A stretch of DNA of 64,000 bases from assembly GCA_963756895.1 (NCBI GenBank), contig CAVWPI010000016.1, positions 1 to 64,000 on the forward strand, read 5' to 3'. Under the pieces are notes generated by a model. That model was not told the DNA's origin and did no database searches. It saw only the letters and a list, made by a program, of their open reading frames with translations. The position numbers and the translations under genes were made by a program. Shown here piece by piece: positions 25,014-34,360 of this stretch. Within the stretch, counting starts at the first letter, position 1, and each line of letters begins with the position of its first letter. Source of the stretch: DASUAS01 sp963756895 (GTDB lineage: Bacteria; Actinomycetota; Acidimicrobiia; IMCC26256; DASPTH01).

Positions 25014-25856
25014 TTACGACATCGAATGTCGGGCGGGTCTGCGTGGTGGATCGATGAGCGCGCCGCGGAGTATCCAGAGGATGGTGGCCAGAATCAGCAG
25101 GGCGGTGCCTGCGATCGCGGCGACCGCGCCGACGTATGAAGGTCCGACGTCGAGGTTCGTGAGTCTGTGGCCGTTCCGCACGATCAGGACGGCGCCGCTG
25201 GTGAGGAGCGAGACGAGGAGGAGGCCGGCGCCGGCGAAGAGGAGGTGGGGGCTGGACAGCAGGCGGCCGAGCAGCATCGGACGCCATGGTCGGCGGGCTT
25301 GTCGGGTGCCTCGCCAGGCGATGATCCAGCCTGCGATGAAAGCGACCCAGGTGGTGGTGACGAGGTATGCGGCAACGACGTCGCTGGGGCGATGCCAGCC
25401 GGCGGTGAGGGTTGCGGCGCCGATGAGGACTGCGTAGGTGATGCCGATGCCGCCGGCGACGATCCGGAGTCGGGCGGGGACCACGAGGAGGAGACCAAGT
25501 GCGAGGGACATGGCGACGGTGGCATGTCCGCTGGGAAAGCTGGGAGTTGTTGCTGCGTCCGGTCGATGGAGGAGGTCGGGTCGGTTCAGGAGCTCGGTCT
25601 TGAGGAGTTGGGTCGTGACGTTGGCCCCGATGATCATGAGCGCGACGCCGATCGCGAGGCGGGGACGGCTTCTGCCCAATGCGAGGAGGCCAAGCGCGAG
25701 GCCGGCCAGGACGAGTGAGGTGACGCTGATGGTGTCGAGGATGTGTGTCGCGGTGTGTTGCACGACGCGATCGGTGGTGCGGCCGACGATCGCGGCTTCG
25801 TCGGCGCGTTGACCGGAGCGGGTGCGAACCGCGCCGGCGTACAGCCCAGCCAGCAA
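25014..25856 (-). CDS. PAP2-family phosphatase (membrane)
   Basis: A 280-residue membrane protein with the three phosphatase motifs of the type 2 phosphatidic acid phosphatase superfamily: KTELLNRPDLLHRP, PSFPSGHATVAMSLAL and an AGWHRPSDV form of the third motif. Several helices surround them and two more follow. It would remove phosphate from lipid pyrophosphates or phosphatidic acid at the outer face. The TTG at 25856 is a poor start. The frame stays open to about 25968 and homology suggests an N-terminal extension. It follows the EF-hand-like gene directly. Confidence 0.85.
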   Translation of the reverse strand: MLAGLYAGAVRTRSGQRADEAAIVGRTTDRVVQHTATHILDTISVTSLVLAGLALGLLALGRSRPRLAIGVALMIIGANVTTQLLKTELLNRPDLLHRPDAATTPSFPSGHATVAMSLALGLLLVVPARLRIVAGGIGITYAVLIGAATLTAGWHRPSDVVAAYLVTTTWVAFIAGWIIAWRGTRQARRPWRPMLLGRLLSSPHLLFAGAGLLLVSLLTSGAVLIVRNGHRLTNLDVGPSYVGAVAAIAGTALLILATILWILRGALIDPPRRPARHSMS

Positions 25857-25965
25857 CGCGAGGCAGACGAGACCAAGGCCGATGAGTACTCGGAGTCGTT
25901 GTCGTTCGGTGAGCCCGACGCGTCGAGGCCGGAACTCGTCGCTCGCCGGAGCCCGGAGATCGGCT

Positions 25966-26298
25966 TCAGCGCTCAGCAGAGTCCGGATCGATGTTGACCG
26001 TGACCGACTCGATGTCAGCGTCTCCGTCGTGCCCGAAGTCCGACTCGACGGAGTCGGTCATGGTGATCGTCGACGGCGTGCCATCGACGTCGATGCCTGA
26101 GGCGAGCTCTTCGGTGACCTCGACGACATCCACCTGCCCGTCGCCGGAGACGTCGAAGCCGAGCGTGCGGGTGGTCTGGACGGCGTCGACGATGCCGTCG
26201 CCGTCGAGATCGAGATAGACCGTCTCGGTGGGCACGACGACATCGGGGGTGCCACCCAGGGCCTCTTCGACGTCGTCGTCCGATGAGAGACCGCTCAT
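25966..26298 (-). CDS. EF-hand/dockerin-like acidic protein (110 aa)
   Basis: A very acidic small protein with calcium-loop motifs DLDGDGIVD and DVSGDGQVD, which match DxDxDG of EF-hand and dockerin-type repeats, and further near-repeats GIDVDGTP and DFGHDGDAD. No signal peptide is seen. ATG at 26298 (MSGLSSDDDVEEALGG) is preferred to one ten codons upstream. It sits between the heliorhodopsin and PAP2 genes, all leftward. Calcium binding is likely from the motif; the role is unknown. Confidence 0.6.
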   Translation of the reverse strand: MSGLSSDDDVEEALGGTPDVVVPTETVYLDLDGDGIVDAVQTTRTLGFDVSGDGQVDVVEVTEELASGIDVDGTPSTITMTDSVESDFGHDGDADIESVTVNIDPDSAER

Positions 26299-26436
26299 AC
26301 AACCGAGGGTAGTGCGCGACGGGGACATCGGTGGGTCAGATCGTTGCGTTCCAATCCGAGAGATGGTCGGCGTCTCACGCGCCGTGTCTCGATCCAGCCT
26401 GAGACGGCATCACATGGCGCTCGCCGGAGACGACGA

Positions 26437-27225
26437 TCAACTCCGGAGGACATTGGCGAAGATCAACCACGCGAGCAGCGACTTCGCAGTGAGGCTCAAC
26501 AGGAGATAGGTCCGTTCGCCGACGAGGTAGTTCCGCCACGGCCCGACGCGGCGATATTGGAGCACCATGTTCATCGCGAAGCTGAAGAACAACACGAGTT
26601 CGACGGCGGTGATCGCGTAGACGAAGGTGGGCGGACGGTCGGGACCACCGAACAGGTAGATGGCCACTGCGATCCACGGCACCGCACCCGCGAGCGACCC
26701 GAACCAGAACGCGGACCAATCCGCGGCTCCTGGTTCTTGTTGGCGTTCCATCAAGAGGCCGAACAGGATCATCGCCGTGTTCACGCCGAAGATCGCGATG
26801 AGGGCGGCGATGTCGCGGATGCCGGTGAACATCGCGACGAGCACGATCATGATCGAAGCGCTCAGCGAGTACTCGATCCACCGGGCGTAGTTGACGTGGT
26901 GGCCGAGATCGCGTTCGTACCACTGGTGAACCCTGGGGGCCGCGACGGCGACGTGATCGATCGCCGCCAATGCCAGGAAGACCGCGACTGCTGGCCCGAT
27001 CGCGACGGAGAACAGTTCGGTTGCGGGCGACGCCACTTGCGCCTTGACCGGGTCAGCGCGCAGATAGGAAGCGAAGACCGGAAGCGACAGGTCATTGCTG
27101 AGCAACAGCACCGCAAGCGCCTGTGCTCCCATCACGAGAGCGACCACGACGTTGGCGACTCGGAGGCGACGGTACCGCTCGGCGTCTTCCGGCGCGACAA
27201 ACCCCGAAGCTCGAAGTTCGACCAT
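26437..27225 (-). CDS. Heliorhodopsin
   Basis: 262 residues, seven membrane helices. The last helix SLTAKSLLAWLIFANVL carries the retinal Schiff-base Lys (near residue 248) in the context typical of heliorhodopsins. Helix three has NYARWIEYSLSASIMIVLVA with the counter-ion Glu near 118, and the cytosolic N-terminus is long and charged. Heliorhodopsins are inverted-topology light sensors without proven pumping; their role is still debated. Start at MVELRASGF. No carotenoid cleavage enzyme for retinal is seen in this window. Confidence 0.88.
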   Translation of the reverse strand: MVELRASGFVAPEDAERYRRLRVANVVVALVMGAQALAVLLLSNDLSLPVFASYLRADPVKAQVASPATELFSVAIGPAVAVFLALAAIDHVAVAAPRVHQWYERDLGHHVNYARWIEYSLSASIMIVLVAMFTGIRDIAALIAIFGVNTAMILFGLLMERQQEPGAADWSAFWFGSLAGAVPWIAVAIYLFGGPDRPPTFVYAITAVELVLFFSFAMNMVLQYRRVGPWRNYLVGERTYLLLSLTAKSLLAWLIFANVLRS

Positions 27226-27611
27226 GTCGCTAGTGCTGCCGCACAAGAGGACGCACGTTGGCGGTCGGGATCACGATGACCGGCTCTGGGTCACGCGGCG
27301 AGTCTCCGCCACGCCATTCGCTTCCGGCACGCGTCACGGAGTTCGTCACGAAACCACGCGTACCCCGAACCGCGAGTCATCAAGCCGACGAAGCGTGTCC
27401 GGGACCACGACGTTCCGGGAGCGCGTCGAGCAGGACGGTGGATGAATCCTCGACCGCACGGCCGAGCGCGAACCGACATGGTCGGTGCACCAGGTTGACG
27501 ACGGTGCGGCCGGGGGTAGAGCGAGAGGGATGGGAATGTCGGACATCGGAGTCCGCTTGGCCCAGGCCGGCCCATTCGCGTCGGTCGTGCCTGCTGCTCC
27601 GAGCGCCGTCG
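27226..27611. other. Intergenic stretch, no supported gene
   Basis: Between the leftward heliorhodopsin and the rightward hypothetical protein. A leftward frame ending at 27291 (GSGYAWFRDELRDACRKRMA) looks slightly protein-like but has no recognisable family. A rightward ATG at 27531 (MGMSDIGVRLAQAG) is followed by a frame that soon loses coding character. This may be the lost N-terminus of the next gene. Confidence 0.3.
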
Positions 27612-28106
27612 ATGACGCCGACGACCAACTCGAGATCAGTACTCGATCAACGACTCGACGCGTACGAATCGCTCGAGCTTCAGAACCTGCCACCTGCATC
27701 GCGCGACGATCACACGGAGAGGTGGCGAGAGCTTCAGTTCCACTTCATCGATTCACCGGAAGGGGCGGTCCGCGAGGCGGAACATCTCGTCGTCACCGTC
27801 ATGGCGGAGCGTGGCTACCCAACGGCCGATCACATGACCCGCGCCGACGCCATTTCACTCACCGATCCGACACTCGCCACCGACTACCGCAACGCTCACG
27901 CCTCGTCCCGTCGCGCCGATGCCGGCAACGCAACCGTGGAAGAGCTCTTCGACGCGGTTCGCATCTACCGCCGGATCCTCGAAACGCTCCTCGGACGCGC
28001 TCAACGCGAAGCCACGACGTTCGACGCGGACGCGCCCGAGCATGGGTCGCTCACGAACACGACCGACACCCCATCCCGCGATCAACCCTCTGGTCCTCCT
28101 TCCTGA
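27612..28106 (+). CDS. Hypothetical protein, N-terminally truncated paralogue of 55896-56536
   Basis: 164 residues, mainly helical. Segments DHTERWRELQFHFIDSPEGA, VREAEHLVVTVMAERGYPTA, TRADAISLTDPTLATDYRNA and DAVRIYRRILETLLGRAQRE match in order the protein encoded leftward at 55896-56536. The other copy starts with a membrane anchor and an extra 50 residues that are absent here, so this copy may be truncated. Function unknown; the family looks like a stress-associated helical protein. Confidence 0.65.
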   Translation: MTPTTNSRSVLDQRLDAYESLELQNLPPASRDDHTERWRELQFHFIDSPEGAVREAEHLVVTVMAERGYPTADHMTRADAISLTDPTLATDYRNAHASSRRADAGNATVEELFDAVRIYRRILETLLGRAQREATTFDADAPEHGSLTNTTDTPSRDQPSGPPS

Positions 28107-28210
28107 GTCCAACCGCACCGTCGCGAACGTCCCAGTCAGTGAGATTCCGATGGGTTGGCACTGCGTGGATGTCTCACCCGACTGTCCAAGTCGCAACACA
28201 GGAGCCGCGC

Positions 28211-28561
28211 ATGCAGATCCAGGTCAATACCGACAGCAACGTTACGGGCAGCGAGGGTCTGGTGCTTCGGGTCGAAGCCGCGGTCGATGACGCCTTGTCC
28301 AGGTTCAGCGACCGTGTCACACGGGTCGAAGTGCACCTCGGCGACGAGAGCACCGGCACATCGAGCGCCAATGACATGCGATGCACGATTGAGGCCCGGC
28401 CCGTCGGACAACAGCCCGTCGCGGTCACGCATCATGCGGACACACTGGAGGAGGCGTACAACGGAGCCGCGCAGAAACTCGAGGCTCTCCTCCAAAGCAA
28501 GTTCAGCCGTCTCGACGGTCGCAAGGGAGGCGCCACCATTCGACACGAGGAACCCCATTGA
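28211..28561 (+). CDS. HPF/RaiA-like ribosome-associated protein
   Basis: A 116-residue S30EA-type fold. MQIQVNTDSNVTGSEGLVLR, then DRVTRVEVHLGDEST, DMRCTIEARPVGQQPVAVTH and a last helix EEAYNGAAQKLEALLQSKF. The VEVHLGDE strand and the later ARP-GxxPVxV strand are characteristic of short hibernation factors, which sit in the decoding centre of idle ribosomes. There is no C-terminal dimerisation domain. It lies among other stress genes. Confidence 0.75.
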   Translation: MQIQVNTDSNVTGSEGLVLRVEAAVDDALSRFSDRVTRVEVHLGDESTGTSSANDMRCTIEARPVGQQPVAVTHHADTLEEAYNGAAQKLEALLQSKFSRLDGRKGGATIRHEEPH

Positions 28562-28650
28562 CCCCCGTGTGACCTTCCCCGCCATGTCTGCGACGCGCGG
28601 CCACCGCGTTCACCGCGCGTGAACGACGCCGAGGGACGCACCAACCCCTC

Positions 28651-29393
28651 ATGTTCTGGTTCACACGTCGGCTCGGGTCGAGGTGGGACCACAACGATCA
28701 CGTGTTCGAATGGCGCATGATCGCTTCCGACACCGAAACGGCGAGGAGAAGCTCGATACCACAGGAGGAGGTCGCCGGGGTGGTTGTGAACGCCTTGATG
28801 ATGAAGGGCGCGCTCGACCATCTCACGGAAGTCGCAGTGCCGCTCGGTCTGCGCATCGGAGTGGAGGGCGACCTCGTCCAGTTCTCGTTCCACGATCTGG
28901 AGCTCAGCTGGTGGCGACCACCTGCCGCGGTGTCGCGTCCGCGTCGTCGGCCGGGTACGAATCGCCGGTGGCGGTCACAGTGCCGCGCCTCGTGTTCAGG
29001 GAGGCGATCGAGCTCGTGCAGCTCGGTCCATCAGGGGACACGATGATCGCGGTCCGCGAAGGCGAGAGCGTGCACGTCGGGGCCACCGCAGTCGCCGCTG
29101 CGCAGTCCTGGCCGGGCATTCCTGCCCCGCCATCGTTCACCGGGTCCGAGACCGACCTCGAAGCCGTCGTGCTGCCGCCGAAACCGTTCGAGCCCGACGA
29201 GAAGGCGTCCTTCACCGCCGGCGACGTTCACCTCACTGCGCTCGGCGCGTCGTTGGAGCGGTTCGCAGCACGCGGCATCGACACGGTCGCACCCCACGTG
29301 GGTGACGCAGGTGCTGTGCTCGTCGGAGCGACACGAGAAGAAGCACCCGACGACCGACTCGTTCTGATCGTGCCCGTACACGTCGATCCATAG
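28651..29393 (+). CDS. Hypothetical protein, paralogue of 61052-61709 (frameshifted)
   Basis: The N-terminal part (VVNALMMKGALDHLTEVAVP, LGLRIGVEGDLVQFSFHDLE) continues after a frame change at about 28911 with SPVAVTVPRLVFREAIELVQ, VHVGATAVAAAQSWPGIPAP and LTALGASLERFAARGIDTVA. The gene at 61052 has the same segments in the same order, also with one frame change but at another place. No signal peptide or membrane helix. The family is unknown to me. Total of about 240 residues if the upstream ATG is right. Confidence 0.6.
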
Positions 29394-29455
29394 TCGAACC
29401 CTCACCACTGACGCACGACCGCGCTCACACGCCCGCAGTCAGGGATGGTCGTCGG

Positions 29456-29815
29456 TCACGGGGTCTGTTGATGCAGCGCCAGTCGCCAGGTGCCGTCTTC
29501 GAGCAGATACGTGCTGCTGCACACTCCGCGGTACTCACGGTCGCCCCGACGCGCTGACGCCCGGTAGACGACCACCGCACAGTCGGCGGCGAGCTCTTCC
29601 ACGCGTTCCTCGGAGAGCTCGAAGGTCTCCCACGGTGCGCCGCTCATCGAGTTGATCACCTGCTCACGGTCGTCGAGCACCACGCGGCCGGGGAGCACCA
29701 TCAGGACGTGCTTCGCGAGCACTTCGCGGTAGAAGGACACCGCTGCTTCTCCACCGGTGGACAGTGCGTCCCACCCGGCGCGCTCCAGACGCAGCAGGTC
29801 GTGGATGGTCGTCAT
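29456..29815 (-). CDS. NTF2-fold protein (DUF4440/SnoaL-like)
   Basis: 119 residues. DLLRLERAGWDALSTGGEAA, VSFYREVLAKHVLMVLPGRV then VEELAADCAVVVYRASARRG and a final strand YLLEDGTWRLALHQQTP. The fold and the closing strand GxWRLxxHQxT are typical of the DUF4440 group. No catalytic residue set is recognised. Confidence 0.75.
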   Translation of the reverse strand: MTTIHDLLRLERAGWDALSTGGEAAVSFYREVLAKHVLMVLPGRVVLDDREQVINSMSGAPWETFELSEERVEELAADCAVVVYRASARRGDREYRGVCSSTYLLEDGTWRLALHQQTP

Positions 29816-30059
29816 GGCACCTCCTGTCGGTGTCGCTCACCGGCGAGCCAGTTGTCGACCCCTTGCTGGAGGTCGTTGTCGTGGCCGGTTCTTGGTGCCG
29901 CGTGCTCACCGTGCCCTTGCCCGGTCATCGGTTCGGAACTTGTTCCTGGGATCTGCGATCGCAGTGCTTGACGACGAGCACCGGCCGGCCCGAGTCGCGG
30001 AGGCCCAGTGGGGCACATGCTCGGCCACGTCGACTCCGAGCACCCGCTCCTCTCGGAGC

Positions 30060-30290
30060 TCACGTTTCCGTCGTTGCGTCGGAGCACGACGAGCTCGCGG
30101 CGCCGAGTCCGGTGGCGGTTGCGAGCGACTTCGGCCGATCCTCGCCGAGGAGGCGCGCGATCGTCTCCCGCCGCACGACGGCTTGCACGACGGCCGAAAG
30201 CGTGAAGCCGAGGATCAACGCCCAGAGGATGCTCCACCCCATCGAGGCGGCGACCGAGAGCGCGTGGGCCGAGTGCGTCCACCGCGTTCA
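30060..30290 (-). pseudogene. UPF0718 (YraQ-like) permease, N-terminal fragment
   Basis: Leftward reading gives WTHSAHALSVAASMGWSILW, ALILGFTLSAVVQAVVRRET, IARLLGEDRPKSLATATGLG, AASSSCSDATTET then stop. The first two helices and the GAASSSCSYAA motif are the start of the UPF0718 permeases, but about 220 residues are missing and the frame ends at 30060. The 240 bases below it have no gene I can support. Confidence 0.55.
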
Positions 30291-31295
30291 TGCGCCCAGG
30301 CGCCGGCGGACCTTCTCGCGCACGGTGCGGCCCATGGCGGCACCGAAGGTCCTGGCGGCGCGGGGAAGCGTCTCGAGGAAGCTCGGATCGGTGAACCCGC
30401 CGGCGCGATCGCCGAAGATGCCACGAGCCCCGTGGTCGTCGGTGTCGTCGACGGGGTGGTAGAGGTTCACCGGCCGGTCGGGGTCCAGCCGTTCCCCGGT
30501 CAACTGCGACTCCCAGGCTCCCAGGGCCGCGTACTGGTTCGCGAGGCCGGGCATCACGTTCGCGGCGACGACCAGGAGCTTGTTCCAGGATCCGACGACC
30601 TTGCTGCGACGGCCGTCGAGTGCCGCCTCGACGATGAAGCTCGCCGGGGTCTCGGGTTGATAGATGGGCGGGACGGGCTGCGGATGATGCGCCATCGTCG
30701 TCTTGCACCAGTTGAACTGCGGAGTGTTCACCGCGGGGAGGTGCACCATGCACAAGCGGACGTGGCTGCGCTCGTGGAGCAGTTCGGCGCGCGTCGATTC
30801 GAAGAATCCCCGTGCTGCGAATTTCGACGCGCAGTAGGCGGACTGCAGGGGGATCCCGATGAAGGCGAGCGCCGACCCGACGTTGACGATCGTGCCCTCG
30901 TCTCGCGGTCGCATGTGTTCCAGTGCCGCCATCGTGCCCCAGACCTGGCCCAGGAAGGTCACCTCGATGGCGCGCTGGAAGTCGGGAGGCTCGATGTCGC
31001 TGACCGGGGCGAAGATCGTCGTCATGGCGTTGTTGACCCACACGGCGACGGGACCGAGCTCGGCCTCGATGGTCTGTGCCGCCCGGCGCACCGCGTCGAA
31101 GTCTGCAACGTCGGTGGGTACGGGCAAGGCTCGCCCGCCCCGTGCTTCGACGTCTCGAGCAGCTGCCTCGAGGCCTGCGGCTCCCCGAGCGAGCAGCGCG
31201 AGATCGAATCCGCGCGCGGCGAGAGCGAGGGCGGCGGCACGTCCGACGCCGGCTGAGCTGCCGGTGACCACCGCGACGCGTCGTGGCGAGCTCAC
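30288..31295 (-). CDS. SDR family oxidoreductase with C-terminal extension
   Basis: 335 residues. Cofactor loop VVTGSSAGVGRAAALAL, then ALPVPTDVAD, VWVNNAMTTIFAP, the Ser in VNVGSALAFIGIP and YCASKFAARGF. About 90 extra residues follow the core, including a WESQLTGERLDPDRPVNLYH segment seen in larger SDRs of this type. The GTG at 31295 has GGGAGGA upstream and overlaps the preceding stop (GTGA), so it is the last gene of the respiratory operon. The substrate and any link to respiration are unknown. Confidence 0.88.
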   Translation of the reverse strand: MSSPRRVAVVTGSSAGVGRAAALALAARGFDLALLARGAAGLEAAARDVEARGGRALPVPTDVADFDAVRRAAQTIEAELGPVAVWVNNAMTTIFAPVSDIEPPDFQRAIEVTFLGQVWGTMAALEHMRPRDEGTIVNVGSALAFIGIPLQSAYCASKFAARGFFESTRAELLHERSHVRLCMVHLPAVNTPQFNWCKTTMAHHPQPVPPIYQPETPASFIVEAALDGRRSKVVGSWNKLLVVAANVMPGLANQYAALGAWESQLTGERLDPDRPVNLYHPVDDTDDHGARGIFGDRAGGFTDPSFLETLPRAARTFGAAMGRTVREKVRRRLGA

Positions 31296-31684
31296 ATGCG
31301 TCCTCCCAGATCCGCGATCGGTCTCGGGCTCCCTTTCCGAGATGACCGCGTACGAAACACTGCACAGCCGGACGCCGCGAACACGCTCGCGATCGCCGCG
31401 TCGGTGAGTGCCGGACGACGGTGACGGGAGTCGGCGACTCCGAACGCCAGGTCGGAGGTGGCGTGCAGTGTGTCGACGAGCGACCCGACACGCCACGGTC
31501 GCGGCTGGTTCCGAAGTTCGAGCGCCGCCTCCGCGAGGTGGCGTGTGCCCAGCACCCGGGCCAGCACGCGCCAAGGTCTCGTCGTGGGTCCCCCCAGGGC
31601 GCGGAGCGCGAGACGAGGCGCCACCAGCAGCATCGAACCCCACCCGAATCGGAGCATGACCGCAAGGCGAGGTGGCCGCTGCAC
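31292..31684 (-). CDS. Hypothetical protein (130 aa) in respiratory operon
   Basis: GTG start placed directly after the qcrB stop. MLRFGWGSMLLVAPRLALRA, LGTRHLAEAALELRNQPRPW, then LVDTLHATSDLAFGVADSRH and a hydrophobic stretch AAIASVFAASGCAVF. Probably two or three membrane-associated helices. It resembles small DUF proteins found beside SDR genes. No function can be assigned. It overlaps the SDR start by four bases. Confidence 0.65.
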   Translation of the reverse strand: MQRPPRLAVMLRFGWGSMLLVAPRLALRALGGPTTRPWRVLARVLGTRHLAEAALELRNQPRPWRVGSLVDTLHATSDLAFGVADSRHRRPALTDAAIASVFAASGCAVFRTRSSRKGSPRPIADLGGRM

Positions 31685-33203
31685 CTACCGCTCCCGGTCG
31701 GAAGGGGCGTCCACGCGCGACCTGCGGCCTCGGAGGATGGCCAGGATCACCAGGCTGAGAAGCGCGTTGCCGCGCACGGTGCAGCGCGTGTGCGACACGT
31801 GCTCGGACCCCCGACGGCACCTTCGGAGGCGGCGTCTGCTCGGTCACGGCGGTGTCGGGTTCGCTCGGTGCGACCGGCGGCTCGGCGCGGGACGCTTGGC
31901 GTTCGGCGTGACGTCCGGCCTCGAGGTCGTGGCAGAGCTTCCACGTGAAGAGGCCGAACGCGATCGGTACGACGAACACCATGATCCGGAACGCCCACAG
32001 GACGGTGGAGAGGGAGACGCTGAATTCGTCGGCCCAGATGTCCTGGCCGCCGGCGAGGAGGAGCACGACGTAGAACGTGAGGACGACGACGCCCAACGAC
32101 GTGCGTACCGGGCGCTCGCTCGGGCGGTCGAGCAGGTGGTGCTCGGCGCGGTCGCCAGTGGCCATCCGCTCGAGGAAGGGCCAGAGGTAGAGCAGGCCGA
32201 AGGTGACGGTGGGGAGGAGCACCGCCGGCCAGAAGATCTCCGACACGTGGTAGGGGCCGAGGTCGAGCAGCGCGGGCGGCATGATCCGCAGTGCTCCTTC
32301 GATCCATCCCATGTACCAGTCGGGTTGCGCGGCGGTGCTGACCGCCGATGCCTTGAACGGACCGTAGAGCCAGATGGGGTTGATCTGCGCCACCCCGCCC
32401 AGGAGGGCCAGCACGCCCGCCAGCAACGCGAACAGGCCCACGCTCTTGGCGGTGTAGGTCGGCCAGAGCCGTGATCCGACAACGTTGTCCTCGCTGCGAC
32501 CGGTGCCGCGGAACTGCGTGTGCTTCTGGCGCCAGACGATGGCGAGGTGCACGCCGATCAGGGTGGCGATCGCCGCGGGGATCAGCAGGACGTGGACGAT
32601 GTAGAGGCGCGAGAGGATGTCGTGTGCGGGGAACTCACCCCCGAAGAGGAGGAACGCGATCCACGTGCCCACGACCGGCACGGAGAGCGCGATCGAGTAG
32701 GCGATCCGAAGCCCGGTTCCGGAGAGCAGGTCGTCGGGCAGGGAGTAGCCGGCGAAGCCGTTGAAGATGGCGAGGATCAGCAGGGTGACGCCGACGACCC
32801 AGTTGATCTCCCGCGGTCGCCGGAACGCGCCGGTGAAGAAGATGCGGCAGAGGTGCAGGACGATCGCCGCGACGAAGACGAGTGCAGCCCAGTGGTGGAT
32901 CTGGCGCATGACGAGGCCGGCGCGCACGTCGAAGCTGAGCCGCACCGTCGACTCGAACGCCTCCGACATGCGTACGCCGCGCAGCGGCGCGTAGCTGCCG
33001 TGGTACACGACCGTCTTGTCGCTGGCCACGAAGAAGAAGGTCAGGTAGATCCCGGTGAGCACGAGGATCACGAAGCAGTACATCGCGATCTCGCCGAGCA
33101 TGAACGACCAGTGGTCGGGGAAGACCTTGTCGAGCGAATGTCGGGCGAACTTCGACGCGCCGAGACGGTCGTCGAACCAGCGGGCGACGCGCTTGGTCAC
33201 CAT
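31685..33203 (-). CDS. qcrB: Cytochrome b subunit of the bc complex (C-terminal frameshift)
   Basis: About 500 residues. The four-helix haem core has the ligand His pairs in MRQIHHWAALVFVAAIVLHL and IVHVLLIPAAIATLIGVHLA, with GYSLPDDLLSGTGLR between them. The quinol-site motif is PDWY (ALRI follows), as in many actinobacteria, rather than PEWY. Three further C-terminal helices follow. Near 31810 the frame changes, with a hydrophobic end LLSLVILAILRGRRSRV in another frame reaching the stop at 31685. The ATG overlaps the ctaG stop. Placing qcrB after ctaG, apart from qcrCA, is unusual. Confidence 0.9.
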
Positions 33204-34005
33204 GGCTTCGCCACACGCGCGTCACTCCGGTGATCAGCGCGATCCATCGCCGCGAGCCAACCGGCGAAGAGGCCGGCCGCCGCGACGACGGTCGCGACCC
33301 CACCGAATCCCCACATGATCGCGCCGGCAACCTGTTGGTCGCGCAATGCCGTGGCTCCGTGGCCGTAGGGCGCGTACCAGGTGGTCGCGGCGAGCGTCAT
33401 CAAGATGCCGAGAGCAGTGGCTGGAAGCGTCGTCACGAACACCGCGATCACGCCGGCGCCGCGGCGCGAGCGCCGGCCACCCCCAGGGCCATCCACCAGA
33501 ACAGGGTCGCGGTAGCTACGAAGGTGATGTGCTCGAGCGCATGCACCGAGTCGTCGCGCACCGCGGCGTCGTAGAGCGCGGGGAGATGCCACAACGCCAG
33601 CGTCAGGGTCGCGACGGCGAAGGCGCCCGCGGTCCACACGACCCAACCGGTTGCGGTGCCCTGCGATCGCAGAACCCGTCGCGACAACGCCTGGTACCGA
33701 CGTCGCCAGTTGGTCGGCAGCACCCATCCCACCACCATCGCGGGCGCGCTCACTGCCAGCAGCGGGGGCACGACGGCGAGGAGCAGCACATGTTGCACCA
33801 TGTGCAACGGAAGGTCGTGGTCGACGGCGGAGTCGAGAGGTGACGCGAGGGCGACCAGCAGTGTCGCGATCGCAGCCGCGAAGGCCCCGGCCTGGGCGCG
33901 GTTGACGAGACGGTAGGACCCAGCCGCCGTCCACAGGCGGCGGAGACCGACGGCGTACGCGAAGCCCGCGAGCATCACGATCGCGGGGGCGAGACGCTCA
34001 AGCAT
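33197..34005 (-). CDS. ctaG: CtaG-type cytochrome c oxidase assembly protein (frameshifted)
   Basis: Membrane protein of the caa3_CtaG family, needed for copper insertion or assembly of caa3 oxidase in Bacillus. SPLDSAVDHDLPLHMVQHVL, LLAVVPPLLAVSAP, then LALWHLPALYDAAV and HALEHITFVATATLFWWMAL carry the conserved His residues. Near 33470 the frame changes and the last two helices (VIAVFVTTLPATALGILMTL, RDQQVAGAIMWGFGGVATVV) follow. Its stop overlaps the qcrB start by seven bases. Confidence 0.85.
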
Positions 34006-34360
34006 GGCCGGTCGACAAGAAGTAGATGTAGCTGCCTTCTGCGACGATCAGGAGGAGGTTGATCCCATTGATGAGCAGCGCGAAGTACCCGAGGAATTTG
34101 CGCCGCCCTCCCGGTGTTCCCGCGTCCTCGCTCTCGTCGGACGACTGCACCACCAGCCATGACAACCAGCCCGCGGCAACCGTGATCACGATCGCAACTC
34201 CGTTCCCGACGTAGAAGAGCCAGAAGAAGCCGTTGTTGTGAACGAAACGCACCAGGCTGGCGAGCACGACCAGGTGCACGACCCACGCCGCGATGCCGGC
34301 GATGACCGCGAACCACACCAACGCGCCGCGCTCGGGGAAGTCGCGGATGCGGAGACTCAT
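33998..34360 (-). CDS. Small membrane protein in oxidase operon (120 aa)
   Basis: Three to four hydrophobic helices (LVWFAVIAGIAAWVVHLVVL, FFWLFYVGNGVAIVITVAAG, FALLINGINLLLIVAEGSYI) with a polar loop ESEDAGTPGGRR. The ATG shares its A with the ctaE stop and the end overlaps ctaG by eight bases, so it is tightly coupled. The place between ctaE and ctaG suggests an accessory subunit (subunit IV-like), but there is no clear family match. Confidence 0.7.
   Translation of the reverse strand: MSLRIRDFPERGALVWFAVIAGIAAWVVHLVVLASLVRFVHNNGFFWLFYVGNGVAIVITVAAGWLSWLVVQSSDESEDAGTPGGRRKFLGYFALLINGINLLLIVAEGSYIYFLSTGHA

Noticed and set aside
30288..33203. A 971-codon frame that would fuse cytochrome b to the SDR
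   Set aside because: The fusion is produced by a frame change at the end of qcrB. The SDR has its own GTG with a good ribosome site and overlaps the stop of the intervening 130-aa gene.
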